The notes under the pieces: generated by a model
Told to the model about the DNA's origin: nothing
What the model saw: only the letters and a program-made list of their open reading frames with translations
Database searches by the model: none
Program-made: the position numbers and the translations under genes
Assembly: GCF_005771405.1 (NCBI RefSeq)
Contig: NZ_VAUA01000012.1
Span: 109,114 to 173,113 of the forward strand
Length of the DNA: 64,000 nt
Origin: Parasedimentitalea maritima
GTDB lineage: Bacteria; Pseudomonadota; Alphaproteobacteria; Rhodobacterales; Rhodobacteraceae
Direction of reading: 5' to 3'
Part shown: positions 16,449 through 24,511 of the stretch, in pieces
How positions within the stretch are numbered: position 1 is the stretch's first letter
Layout: every line of letters starts with the position of its first letter

Positions 16449-17657
16449 ATGAAACGCGTTGTCATCACTGGGGCTGGTACGATAAATGCACTAGGGCATT
16501 CGGTTCCAGCTACGCTGAAAGCGATGAGCGAGGGCCTGTGCGGCATTGGTGCGCTTGAGTTTCGTGACGTCGATCGTTTGATGATTAAGATCGGCGGTCA
16601 GGTACGCGGTTTTGAAACAGAGGGCCGGTTCAATCGGCAGCAGATGAGCCTTTATGACCGGTTCACGCAATTCACCCTAATTGCTGCCAGTGAGGCGGTG
16701 GAGCAGTCTGGCCTTGAATTTACCGGTGAGCTCGCCGCCAAATCCGGTGTTGTGCTGGGCACTGCTGGCGGCGGTGTTTCGACTTGGGATGATAACTACC
16801 GTTCAGTCTATGAAGATGGAAAGAACCGGGTACATCCTTTTGTTGTGCCAAAGCTAATGAACAATGCCGCCGCCAGCCATGTTTCAATGCAGCATAACCT
16901 GAAGGGCCCAAGTTTCACCGTTTCAACGGCATGCGCGTCTTCCAACCATGCTATGGCGCAGGCCTTTCAGATGGTTCGTACAGGTATGGCACCTGCTATG
17001 GTCACCGGTGGATCTGAATCCATGTTGTGTTTTGGAGGGGTCAAAGCCTGGGAAGGGTTGCGTGTGATGTCAAAAGACGCCTGCCGCCCATTTAGTGCAA
17101 ATCGTAACGGGATGGTCCAAGGTGAAGGTGCAGGAATTTTTGTGTTTGAAGAGTTTGATCATGCCCGTTCACGCGGGGCTGATATTTTGTGTGAAGTGAT
17201 TGGGTTTGCAATGTCATCAGATGCTGCTGATATTGTAATGCCAAGCAAGCAAGGAGCGGCTAGGGCCATTTCTGGAGCGCTGACAGATGCTGGTATAAAT
17301 ACCGATGACGTTGGCTATATTAATGCCCACGGAACTGGCACTGCTGCAAATGACAAAACTGAATGCGCAGCAGTTGCGGATGTGTTTGGGCCACACGCAG
17401 ATCAATTGATGATTTCGTCTACCAAATCAATGCACGGTCACCTGATAGGTGGTACTGGCGCTGTAGAATTGTTGGCCTGTATTATGGCTCTTCGAGATGG
17501 CGTGGTTGCGCCAACAATTGGCTATCAGGAACCCGATCCGGAATGTGCACTTGATGTGGTTCCGAACGAGGCTCGCGAGGTGCAGGTCAAGGTTGCTCTT
17601 AGTAATGCTTTTGCATTTGGTGGATTGAACGCTGTGCTGGCGCTTCGGCAGATCTGA
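16449..17657 (+). CDS. Beta-ketoacyl-ACP synthase (KAS II / FabF-like)
   Basis: Thiolase-fold condensing enzyme that extends acyl-ACP with malonyl-ACP, 402 residues. The Cys-His-His triad is intact: C162 in STACASSNH, H294 in AHGTGT and H331 in KSMHGHLIGGTG. The last motif differs slightly from the FabF consensus (TGHLLGAAG). It is the last gene of the probable L,D-transpeptidase-LpxD-ACP-KAS operon, and the minus-strand ialB terminator follows within 20 bases. Presumably it elongates chains on the adjacent ACP for use by LpxD. An alternative is FabB-like or polyketide-type chemistry, less likely given the neighbours. Confidence 0.9.
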   Translation: MKRVVITGAGTINALGHSVPATLKAMSEGLCGIGALEFRDVDRLMIKIGGQVRGFETEGRFNRQQMSLYDRFTQFTLIAASEAVEQSGLEFTGELAAKSGVVLGTAGGGVSTWDDNYRSVYEDGKNRVHPFVVPKLMNNAAASHVSMQHNLKGPSFTVSTACASSNHAMAQAFQMVRTGMAPAMVTGGSESMLCFGGVKAWEGLRVMSKDACRPFSANRNGMVQGEGAGIFVFEEFDHARSRGADILCEVIGFAMSSDAADIVMPSKQGAARAISGALTDAGINTDDVGYINAHGTGTAANDKTECAAVADVFGPHADQLMISSTKSMHGHLIGGTGAVELLACIMALRDGVVAPTIGYQEPDPECALDVVPNEAREVQVKVALSNAFAFGGLNAVLALRQI

Positions 17658-17670
17658 TCATCCGTCAAAG

Positions 17671-17700
17671 AAAAAACCGCCACTCAGAATGGAGCGGCGG
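17671..17700 (-). terminator. Intrinsic terminator of the ialB gene
   Basis: On the minus strand a 9-bp stem CCGCCGCTC / GAGTGGCGG (one G-T pair) with a 6-base loop is followed by TTTTTT. It lies 25 bases past the ialB stop. It may also slow rightward transcripts leaving the KAS gene. Confidence 0.88.
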
Positions 17701-17725
17701 ATTCTAAGACAAGTTCCAGTTGAGT

Positions 17726-18355
17726 TTACTGCTCAACAACATCTACGATATTGTAGCCGGCGGTAAATCCTTTCAACGACATTTTCATTTCAATGATCTG
17801 GTCTGGGGCAGGTGCTGGTCGCAGCGACAAAGTCGCTTCGCCACCCTTCTTTAAGGCAGTGATATCTGATTGAGTTAGCCCAATCTGTGCTACACAACCT
17901 AATGGGCTACAAAAGGAGTAATTGTAGCGCTTGCCGGGTGCACCATCGATTGAGATTGTCAGTGCGGAAGGCAACAAAGTCTCCAATGGAACTATGACAG
18001 TGGCTGCAGCAACGGCTTGTCCACCTTGCTGACCGATCCGGAACATAGAAAACTCGGCCATAGGGTTGCCGTTAGAATCTTTTAGAATTTGCAACAATGA
18101 ACAGGGGTCTGTTTCTTCTTCCGTCCGGACACAAGCGAGATCCCAATCACCAAATTTCTCTTTAGAATAACGGTCCCCAATTTGCGGGCCGGCATCAACG
18201 GGTTCACCAAGATCGAGCCCCTGATCTGCAACGGCTTCTGGTTGGGTTGCCTCAGTGTCTGCGGTGGTAGCAGCGGTGCTGCCTTCCTGTGCCGCCAGCG
18301 GGGCTGCGAGCGCAAGAATCGCTAACAATGAAAGCGGGGTCAGGGAATTGAACAT
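17726..18355 (-). CDS. Invasion-associated locus B (IalB) family protein
   Basis: A periplasmic protein of 209 residues. It has a signal peptide (about 1-22, ending PLAAQ), an Ala/Thr/Glu-rich linker to about 55, then the IalB domain. Cysteine pairs are seen in DWDLACVR / DPCSLLQ and FCSPLGCVAQIG, probably disulfides. IalB was named for Bartonella erythrocyte invasion, but homologues are widespread in free-living alphaproteobacteria and their role there is not established. I start at 18355 because GAGG lies 5 bases upstream; an ATG at 18397 would place 14 charged residues before the signal. Confidence 0.88.
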   Translation of the reverse strand: MFNSLTPLSLLAILALAAPLAAQEGSTAATTADTEATQPEAVADQGLDLGEPVDAGPQIGDRYSKEKFGDWDLACVRTEEETDPCSLLQILKDSNGNPMAEFSMFRIGQQGGQAVAAATVIVPLETLLPSALTISIDGAPGKRYNYSFCSPLGCVAQIGLTQSDITALKKGGEATLSLRPAPAPDQIIEMKMSLKGFTAGYNIVDVVEQ

Positions 18356-18484
18356 GAAGGCCTCTTTTTTTCTGGACGTCCAAATAGGCTGTACCATGGG
18401 GTTAAAGCAGTGTCAGGTATTTATCCTTCGCTTCGGCGAGGAATTGTATGCTGATGCTGTTATGAAGTGAACGTGCTGGACCCA

Positions 18485-18557
18485 AAAATTAAAAAAGGGA
18501 ACCATTACAGCTCCCTTTCTATTTTTTCTCCCCGTCGGACTGGCCGACTTATTTATT
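18485..18557 (-). ncRNA. Candidate small RNA with own promoter and terminator
   Basis: On the minus strand a -35-like TTGACC (18593-18588) and a weak -10 TAACGT (18570-18565) stand exactly 17 bases apart. That puts a start near 18557. The predicted RNA of about 73 nt folds a GTCGG/CCGAC hairpin (18534-18548). It ends with an AAAGGGA/TCCCTTT stem followed by TTT and AATTTTT. The middle is purine-rich (GGGGAGAAAAAATAG). No frame of note lies inside. All parts are visible; that it is transcribed is inference. Confidence 0.35.
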
Positions 18558-18672
18558 GGTTGTGACGTTACGAAAGGGGCAGCGTTCGGTCAACAGCTAG
18601 GTTCGAAAAAAGGTAGATGAGTTTGAAAACTGCTGAATTTTGTGCGAAATACGCTCTACTTCTCCAAGAGGC

Positions 18673-18702
18673 AAAAAAAATGACCGTGCCATGCGGCACG
18701 GT
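18673..18702 (-). terminator. Orphan intrinsic terminator
   Basis: On the minus strand a perfect 8-bp stem ACCGTGCC / GGCACGGT with a 4-base loop is followed by CA and eight T residues. No minus-strand gene lies upstream of it, since the DUF853 gene runs the other way. It implies an unannotated minus-strand transcript that begins between about 18703 and 18900. Confidence 0.75.
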
Positions 18703-18831
18703 CCAGTCTGACAGGGAGGAATGCCCGCCAAACCCACCAAGATGGCAGCAGCGGACAATTGTTACTTTCGCACACAATGGTTAACTTTATGTGCAATATC
18801 AAAAAATAGAGAATTTGATCGGGAATCGAGC

Positions 18832-20373
18832 ATGGAACAGACGGTATTTGTAGGTGGCGGAGCGGCCGGCTATAGCGTCAAACAGGGTTTAACTCTGAAA
18901 TACGCAAATCGGCATGGCCTAGTCGCCGGGGCGACCGGAACAGGCAAAACAGTGACCCTACAGATTTTGGCTGAAGGGTTTTCCAGCGCAGGCGTTCCGG
19001 TAATTCTCTCTGATGTTAAAGGGGATCTTTCCGGGCTAGCGAAACCAGGTAGCTCCACTCATAAATTGCACCAGGCTTTTTCATCTCGTGCAGAAACTAT
19101 TGGTTTTGATCAATTTTCCTATCATGCCTGCCCAGTAACGTTCTGGGATTTGTTTGGCGAACAGGGCCATCCGGTCCGCACAACAATCGCAGAAATGGGG
19201 CCATTGTTGTTGGCCCGTCTGCTTGAGCTGAGTGAAGCGCAGGAGGGGATTTTAAATATCGCTTTTCGATTGTCAGACAGCGAAGGCCTGCCGCTACTTG
19301 ACCTCAAGGATTTGCAGGCGTTGTTGGTTTGGATTGGCGAGAACCGCGGTGAACTGTCCTTACGGTACGGAAACGTCTCGACGGCCTCGATCGGAGCCAT
19401 TCAGCGACGGTTGCTGGTGTTGGAGAACCAAGGGGGCGACAAGTTGTTTGGTGAACCGGCTTTGGATCTTGCGGATCTGATGCGCTGTGATGAAAATGGA
19501 AAGGGTGTGGTCAATATCTTAGCTGCAGACAAGCTAATGGCTTCGCCAGGTCTCTATGCGACCTTTCTGTTATGGTTGCTGAGCGAATTATTTGAGGAAT
19601 TGCCTGAGGTTGGTGATCCAGACAAACCAAAGCTGGTATTCTTTTTTGACGAAGCGCATCTGTTGTTTGATGACGCTCCCAAGGCCTTGGTTGACAAGGT
19701 TGAGCAGGTTGCTCGGTTGATCCGTTCCAAGGGGGTTGGGATCTACTTTATTACCCAAAATCCAGCTGATGTACCCGAAGATATTCTAGGCCAGCTTGGG
19801 AACCGAATTCAGCACGCTTTACGTGCCTTCACTGCGCGGGATCGCAAAAACCTGAAGCTTGCAGCCGAAACCTACCGTGAGAATCCTCGTTTTTCGACGG
19901 AAGAGGCAATCCGAGAAGTTGGTGTTGGTGAAGCCGTGACTTCTATGTTGATGAAAAAAGGCATTCCCGGCATTGTCGAACGTACGCTGATCCGTCCACC
20001 CAGTTCTCAACTTGGACCAATTAGCGCGGAAGAGCGCGAAGAAATCATGCGGCAATCCGATATGGCGGGTAAGTATGACAGCACGTTGGATCGGCGCTCC
20101 GCTTATGAAATTCTATCAAAACGCGCGCAGGCTGCGGCAACCGAAGCAGAGGTCGTTGAAGAAGAATCGCAGGAACTGCCCGTTAGGGAACGTGAATACC
20201 AATCCGCACGGCGTTTTAGTGGAAACCGGGTCAGCAGATCCTCGTCGCGTATGAACCGATCACGAGATACCTTTGGTTCTGCGATGAGCGAAGCCGTGAT
20301 CAAGGAGCTGAAGGGCACCACGGGCCGCCGTCTTGTCCGCGGAATTCTGGGAAGCTTGTTTAAAGGACGTTGA
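18832..20373 (+). CDS. DUF853 / HerA-like ATPase (YjgR family)
   Basis: A cytoplasmic P-loop ATPase of the HerA/FtsK superfamily, 513 residues. Walker A GATGTGKT is at 33-40, SDVKGDLSGL follows soon after, and a Walker B-like strand ends FFFDEAHLLFDD. The motif YFITQNPADVPEDILGQLGNR is the family's sensor region. The C-terminal 80 residues are Ser/Arg-rich and probably flexible. The E. coli homologue YjgR has no settled function; DNA pumping or helicase activity is inferred from the fold. I start at 18832, where the conserved N-terminus begins. The upstream ATG at 18721 would add a low-complexity leader. Confidence 0.88.
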   Translation: MEQTVFVGGGAAGYSVKQGLTLKYANRHGLVAGATGTGKTVTLQILAEGFSSAGVPVILSDVKGDLSGLAKPGSSTHKLHQAFSSRAETIGFDQFSYHACPVTFWDLFGEQGHPVRTTIAEMGPLLLARLLELSEAQEGILNIAFRLSDSEGLPLLDLKDLQALLVWIGENRGELSLRYGNVSTASIGAIQRRLLVLENQGGDKLFGEPALDLADLMRCDENGKGVVNILAADKLMASPGLYATFLLWLLSELFEELPEVGDPDKPKLVFFFDEAHLLFDDAPKALVDKVEQVARLIRSKGVGIYFITQNPADVPEDILGQLGNRIQHALRAFTARDRKNLKLAAETYRENPRFSTEEAIREVGVGEAVTSMLMKKGIPGIVERTLIRPPSSQLGPISAEEREEIMRQSDMAGKYDSTLDRRSAYEILSKRAQAAATEAEVVEEESQELPVREREYQSARRFSGNRVSRSSSRMNRSRDTFGSAMSEAVIKELKGTTGRRLVRGILGSLFKGR

Positions 20374-20429
20374 ATGTGAGGGCTCTAGGTTGAATGAAGC
20401 CCGCGCTTAGTACCAAAGTTCGCAGTAAA

Positions 20430-20470
20430 AAGAAACGCCGCCCCAAATTACCGGGGCGGCGCATTTTTAT
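20430..20470. terminator. Bidirectional intrinsic terminator between DUF853 gene and livM
   Basis: A 9-bp GC-rich stem CGCCGCCCC / GGGGCGGCG (20436-20444 and 20453-20461) with an 8-base loop. ATTTTTATTT follows on the plus strand and an A-rich stretch precedes it, giving T residues on the minus strand. It serves both convergent genes and overlaps the livM stop codon. Confidence 0.92.
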
Positions 20471-21789
20471 TTCTCAGGGATCAATCCGCGTGGGCTGAAC
20501 CTGAGGACAAGTAACAATATCAAACCCATGGTGAACAATCGCATATGGGCGGTGCTGTCCAGCAGATGAAGTTTCAGGGCACTGTCTTCGGCCAATCCAT
20601 AGGTGACGAAATTGATCAACCCGGCGCCCATTGGTTCGACCTTGATCCAGAAGAACCATATAAAGATACCGCCCAGTACCGCACCAAAGTTATTACCCGA
20701 ACCCCCAACAACAACCATCACCCAGATTAAGAAGGTGAACCGCAGTGGGTTATAGGTGCCAGGTGTCAACTGACCATCCAGTGTGGTCATCATCGCACCG
20801 GCAACACCACAGATGGCAGAGCCCAATACAAAGATCTGCAAATGCCGACGGGTAACGTTTTTACCCATTGCTTCGGCAGCAACTTCGTTGTCACGGATTG
20901 CACGCATCATCCGGCCCCAAGGGCTTTTTAGACCCATCTGAGCCATCCACAACAATGCCAACAACACCACTGTAAACAACAAAGAATAGGTGATCTTAAC
21001 GTAGAGGGTCGATGCAACTACCGGATCCAGACCGAGTGAAGCCGCTGTGTCCAGAAAACCGGGATCTTCCTGCAGAACAATTTCTTTGCGCATCGGGCGG
21101 GGTAGGCCAACAACATTTTTGACCCCACGCGACAGCCAGTCCTCGTTCTTCATGATCGCAATAATAATCTCAGCAATGCCAAGGGTAGCAATCGCAAGAT
21201 AATCAGAGCGTAACCCCAGTGCGGTTTTACCAATCAACCAAGCGGCACCAGCTGCAAGTAGACCGCCGGCCGGCCAAGCCAGTAAGACTGGCAAACCAAG
21301 CCCGCCAAGACTGCCATACAGCGCTGGATTGATGGCCTCGACACCAGATACGGCAGGATCAAAAACAGCTCTATAGGCAAAGAAACCGGCGATCAAAAGC
21401 GCTGTAAGAGCGAGAACTCTCGGCTTTCCTTTTGTCATATTCTTGGTGATGAATACAGCAGCTACAACGGTAAGTGCGCCAAGAATTAGGGCCATGATGA
21501 TGCCAATACCACCCTGGCTCCACGCACCCGGCGTTGGAGAGGAAGAGACCAGAACAACAGCAAGTCCACCAAGAGCAGTAAAGCCCATGATGCCGACGTT
21601 GAATAACCCGGCAAATCCCCATTGGAGGTTTACACCTAGGGCCATGATTGCTGAGACAAGCCCCATATTTAGGATTCCAAGGGCTGAGTTCCAAGAACCC
21701 GCGAAAATGCCAAAGCTGGTGGTACCATCCAAGATGATCAGCACCCCGACGAAGGCAAACATAAGGGAGTGTTTTACAGTCTCGCTCAT
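20467..21789 (-). CDS. livM: Branched-chain amino acid ABC transporter permease LivM
   Basis: Inner-membrane permease of a HAAT-type ABC importer, 440 residues with about ten to eleven hydrophobic segments. Landmarks are GLVSAIMALGVNLQWGFAGL near the N-terminus, LRSDYLAIATLGIAEI, and the ATPase-contacting loop SPWGRMMRAIRDNEVAAEAMG. It is longer than E. coli LivM (about 425) through an extra hydrophobic stretch near residues 95-160. It overlaps livH by four bases and is last in the operon. Substrates are presumably leucine, isoleucine and valine or related amides; exact specificity cannot be read. Confidence 0.92.
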   Translation of the reverse strand: MSETVKHSLMFAFVGVLIILDGTTSFGIFAGSWNSALGILNMGLVSAIMALGVNLQWGFAGLFNVGIMGFTALGGLAVVLVSSSPTPGAWSQGGIGIIMALILGALTVVAAVFITKNMTKGKPRVLALTALLIAGFFAYRAVFDPAVSGVEAINPALYGSLGGLGLPVLLAWPAGGLLAAGAAWLIGKTALGLRSDYLAIATLGIAEIIIAIMKNEDWLSRGVKNVVGLPRPMRKEIVLQEDPGFLDTAASLGLDPVVASTLYVKITYSLLFTVVLLALLWMAQMGLKSPWGRMMRAIRDNEVAAEAMGKNVTRRHLQIFVLGSAICGVAGAMMTTLDGQLTPGTYNPLRFTFLIWVMVVVGGSGNNFGAVLGGIFIWFFWIKVEPMGAGLINFVTYGLAEDSALKLHLLDSTAHMRLFTMGLILLLVLRFSPRGLIPEK

Positions 21790-22796
21790 ACCGATTTTCC
21801 TTTGAAGAGGCCGGTGGGCTTGAACAGAAGGACGATCAAAAGGATCACGAAAGAGACGGCAAATTTGTAGTCCGTACTCAATAGTTGCACCAATCCGTCA
21901 GGTTCCAAATTTTCTGGCATCAGGTACCTGAGTATTTTCTTCCAGGCATAAGTGATTGAAACCTCAGAGAAAGCGATGACAAAACCGCCAGCGATGGCTC
22001 CGATTGGGTTCCCCAATCCACCTACAATTGCCGCTGCAAAGATGGGCAGTAGCAATTGGAAATAGGTGAAAGGTTTGAAGGATTTATCCAATCCATACAA
22101 TACGCCGGCGATCGTTGCCAAGCCAGCCACGATCATCCAAGTGTACATCACAACGCGTTCTGGGTTGATGCCAGACAGCAGCGCCAAATCTTCGTTGTCG
22201 GAGTAGGCACGCATGGATTTACCCGTGCGGGTGCGGTTCAGGAACCAGAACAAGGCCGCCACAACCACAACAGCAGTGATGATAGTGATACCCTGGCTGG
22301 TTTTAAACGCTAGTCCTTCACGAAGACCGGTCATTGCTTTGAAATCACGTGCCGAAACGATGAAACGTTCACCATCTGAGAACCGTTGATCACCTGGGCC
22401 AATGATAAAACGCACCAAACCGTTCATCATGAACATCACACCAAGTGACACCATGACAAAAATCACCGGTTTGGCTTTTTGCTCGCGGTAGAACCGATAG
22501 ACAACCCGGTCGGTGAACAACAACAGCGCCATACAGCCCAATATACCAAAAGGCAGAGCAAGTAGCGCGGTCGGCAGTGGACCAAGATTGATCCCCATAG
22601 ATTGCATCCACCAGGTGACCAGAATGGTCACCATGGTACCAAAGGCCATTGTATCGCCGTGTGCAAAATTTGAGAACCGCAACACGGCGTAGATCATGGT
22701 AACCCCCAGCGCACCTAGCGCCAGCTGGCTGCCATAGGCGACCGCAGGGATCATTACATAGTTAGTAAGCGCCACAAGGGCGTTGAGCAGATCCAT
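21786..22796 (-). CDS. livH: Branched-chain amino acid ABC transporter permease LivH
   Basis: Second permease of the importer, 336 residues with about eight to nine membrane segments. It shows GSQLALGALGVTMIYAVLRFSNFAHGD near the N-terminus and the cytoplasmic coupling loop GKSMRAYSDNEDLALLSGIN. LivH proteins are usually about 290-310 residues, so this one carries modest extra loops. Its start is 2 bases from the end of livF, and its end overlaps livM, so translation is probably coupled along the operon. Confidence 0.93.
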   Translation of the reverse strand: MDLLNALVALTNYVMIPAVAYGSQLALGALGVTMIYAVLRFSNFAHGDTMAFGTMVTILVTWWMQSMGINLGPLPTALLALPFGILGCMALLLFTDRVVYRFYREQKAKPVIFVMVSLGVMFMMNGLVRFIIGPGDQRFSDGERFIVSARDFKAMTGLREGLAFKTSQGITIITAVVVVAALFWFLNRTRTGKSMRAYSDNEDLALLSGINPERVVMYTWMIVAGLATIAGVLYGLDKSFKPFTYFQLLLPIFAAAIVGGLGNPIGAIAGGFVIAFSEVSITYAWKKILRYLMPENLEPDGLVQLLSTDYKFAVSFVILLIVLLFKPTGLFKGKSV

Positions 22797-22798
22797 TA

Positions 22799-23632
22799 TC
22801 AGCCTCCCAAAAACGATTTGCGGACTTCGGGATCAGCCAAAAGTTCCTTGCCCGTGCCGGTATAGGCATTGCGCCCTTGAACCAGAACATACCCTTTGTC
22901 TGCAATTTCAAGAGCTTGTCGGGCGTTCTGCTCCACCATCAAGATCGGAATTCCTGTGCGGGCAACTTCGATAATCCGGTCAAACAGTTCATCCATGACA
23001 ATCGGCGAAACGCCTGCTGTTGGTTCATCCAGCATCAGCACCTTGGGCTGCGTCATCAGCGCACGACCTACTGCCACCTGTTGGCGCTGGCCGCCAGACA
23101 GCTCTCCGGCTGCTTGATTGCGCTTGTCCTTAAGGATGGGGAACAGGTGATATATCTGCTCCATTGTATTGCGGATGTCATCGGTGCGGATAAAAGCACC
23201 CATCTCCAGGTTTTCTTCAACCGTGAGAGAAGTGAAAATGTTGCTAGTTTGTGGTACAAAGCCCATGCCCTTAACCACACGGTCTTGTGGACTGAGATTG
23301 GTGATATCTTCACCATCCAACAGCACCTTGCCCGAGCGCACATTCAGCATTCCAAAGACGGCTTTCATCGCGGTGGATTTGCCGGCGCCATTTGGCCCTA
23401 CGATCACTGCAATTTCGCCTGGGTTCACTGCAATTGTACACTCATGCAAAATATCCGGGCCCTTGCCGTATCCACCGGTCATGGTGTCGCCAACCAAAAA
23501 CGGGCTGTCACCGATAACGGGTTTGACCTCGCCGCTGTGCTTTAGTCCGGGTTCTATAGTGCTCCGGCCCGACGTGCTGGTGATCGATGCGTCTTTGTTG
23601 CCGCGATCGTTTTGGTATGGATTGCCGCTCAT
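22799..23632 (-). CDS. livF: Branched-chain amino acid ABC transporter ATP-binding protein LivF
   Basis: Cytoplasmic ATPase subunit. Walker A GPNGAGKS is at 79-86, the signature is LSGGQRQQ and Walker B ends VLMLDEPTAG. At 277 residues it is longer than the usual 235 or so. About 45 extra residues at the N-terminus, polar and Gly/Ser/Asp-rich, come before the ABC domain. The start overlaps livG by four bases (ATGA), which supports the long form. The role of the extension is unknown. Confidence 0.93.
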   Translation of the reverse strand: MSGNPYQNDRGNKDASITSTSGRSTIEPGLKHSGEVKPVIGDSPFLVGDTMTGGYGKGPDILHECTIAVNPGEIAVIVGPNGAGKSTAMKAVFGMLNVRSGKVLLDGEDITNLSPQDRVVKGMGFVPQTSNIFTSLTVEENLEMGAFIRTDDIRNTMEQIYHLFPILKDKRNQAAGELSGGQRQQVAVGRALMTQPKVLMLDEPTAGVSPIVMDELFDRIIEVARTGIPILMVEQNARQALEIADKGYVLVQGRNAYTGTGKELLADPEVRKSFLGG

Positions 23633-24417
23633 GCTCCGGCCTCCAGTTTGTCTTTGTTTTTCAAACCTGTACCCAAGTAAGCTTCGATAACCTGTTCGTT
23701 GGCTTTGATCTCGTCCAGAGTACCCTGCGCCAAGACCTTACCCTCGGCCATACAGATCACCGGATCACACAAGCGACCAATGAATTCCATGTCGTGTTCA
23801 ATCACGACAAAGGTATATCCGCGCTCTTCATTCAGCCGTTTGATAGCGTCAGCGATGGTATAAAGCAGTGTACGGTTCACACCGGCTCCAACTTCGTCCA
23901 AGAACACAATCTTGGCGTCGACCATCATTGTGCGGCCCAGTTCCAGCAGCTTTTTCTGCCCACCAGAGATCTGTCCGGCCTTGAGATCGGAGATGTGTTC
24001 AATGGTAAGGAATTCCATTACCTCATCAGCCTTAGCCCGCAGTGCGCGCTCTTCATCAGCAATCCGTTTGCGACCAAACCAAGTGTTCCACAAGGTCTCA
24101 CCGGATTGCCCACCGGGTACCATCATCAGGTTTTCCCGACAGGTCATTGATGAAAACTCATGCGCGATCTGAAACGTTCTCAACAACCCTTTGTGAAACA
24201 ATGTATGTGGCGGCAAACCGGTGATGTCCTCACCGTCCATTTTCACCCGCCCGGAGGTTGGTGGAAGAACGCCTGCGATTACATTGAAAAGAGTGGTTTT
24301 TCCGGCACCGTTTGGTCCAATTAGGCCAGTAATAGATCCCTTGGCAATTTCCAGTGTAGCACCGTCAACTGCGTGGAATCCCCCGAAATGCTTGTGTACG
24401 TCTTCGACGACGATCAT
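23629..24417 (-). CDS. livG: Branched-chain amino acid ABC transporter ATP-binding protein LivG
   Basis: Partner ATPase of LivF, 262 residues. Walker A GPNGAGKT is at 34-41, the signature motif is ISGGQKKLLE, and Walker B is IVFLDEVGAG. The branch around 90-125 (RTFQIAHEFSSMTCRENL) is the LivG-specific region. I start at 24417, where GGGGGAA lies 7-8 bases upstream; an alternative start at 24453 adds 12 residues with no site. A perfect 9-bp hairpin separates it from livK. Confidence 0.93.
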   Translation of the reverse strand: MIVVEDVHKHFGGFHAVDGATLEIAKGSITGLIGPNGAGKTTLFNVIAGVLPPTSGRVKMDGEDITGLPPHTLFHKGLLRTFQIAHEFSSMTCRENLMMVPGGQSGETLWNTWFGRKRIADEERALRAKADEVMEFLTIEHISDLKAGQISGGQKKLLELGRTMMVDAKIVFLDEVGAGVNRTLLYTIADAIKRLNEERGYTFVVIEHDMEFIGRLCDPVICMAEGKVLAQGTLDEIKANEQVIEAYLGTGLKNKDKLEAGA

Positions 24418-24462
24418 TTCACTATTCCCCCAAACTGCTTTTTCGCAGCCCATATGTTGGAA

Positions 24463-24485
24463 CAGCCCGGGTTGAACCCGGGCTG
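24463..24485. promoter_or_regulatory. Intercistronic hairpin between livK and livG
   Basis: Perfect stem CAGCCCGGG / CCCGGGCTG with a 5-base loop and no T-run. Hairpins after a binding-protein gene commonly stabilise the upstream mRNA or thin out read-through, so that binding protein outnumbers permease. That role is inferred here from position. Confidence 0.7.
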
Positions 24486-24511
24486 ATCTTTACTAAACAA
24501 TCCTTAGAGGA

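Larger units (their letters stand above)
18356..18831. other. Intergenic region rich in hairpins between ialB and the DUF853 gene
   Basis: 476 bases without a protein gene. It holds a candidate small RNA with promoter and terminator (18485-18557, minus) and a second strong minus-strand terminator (18673-18702), both described separately. An in-frame ATG at 18721 for the DUF853 gene is judged too close to its GGGAGG to be used. Confidence 0.6.

Noticed and set aside
22877..23545. 222-codon plus-strand frame opposite livF
   Set aside because: Shadow of an ABC ATPase gene whose Walker motifs are intact on the other strand.
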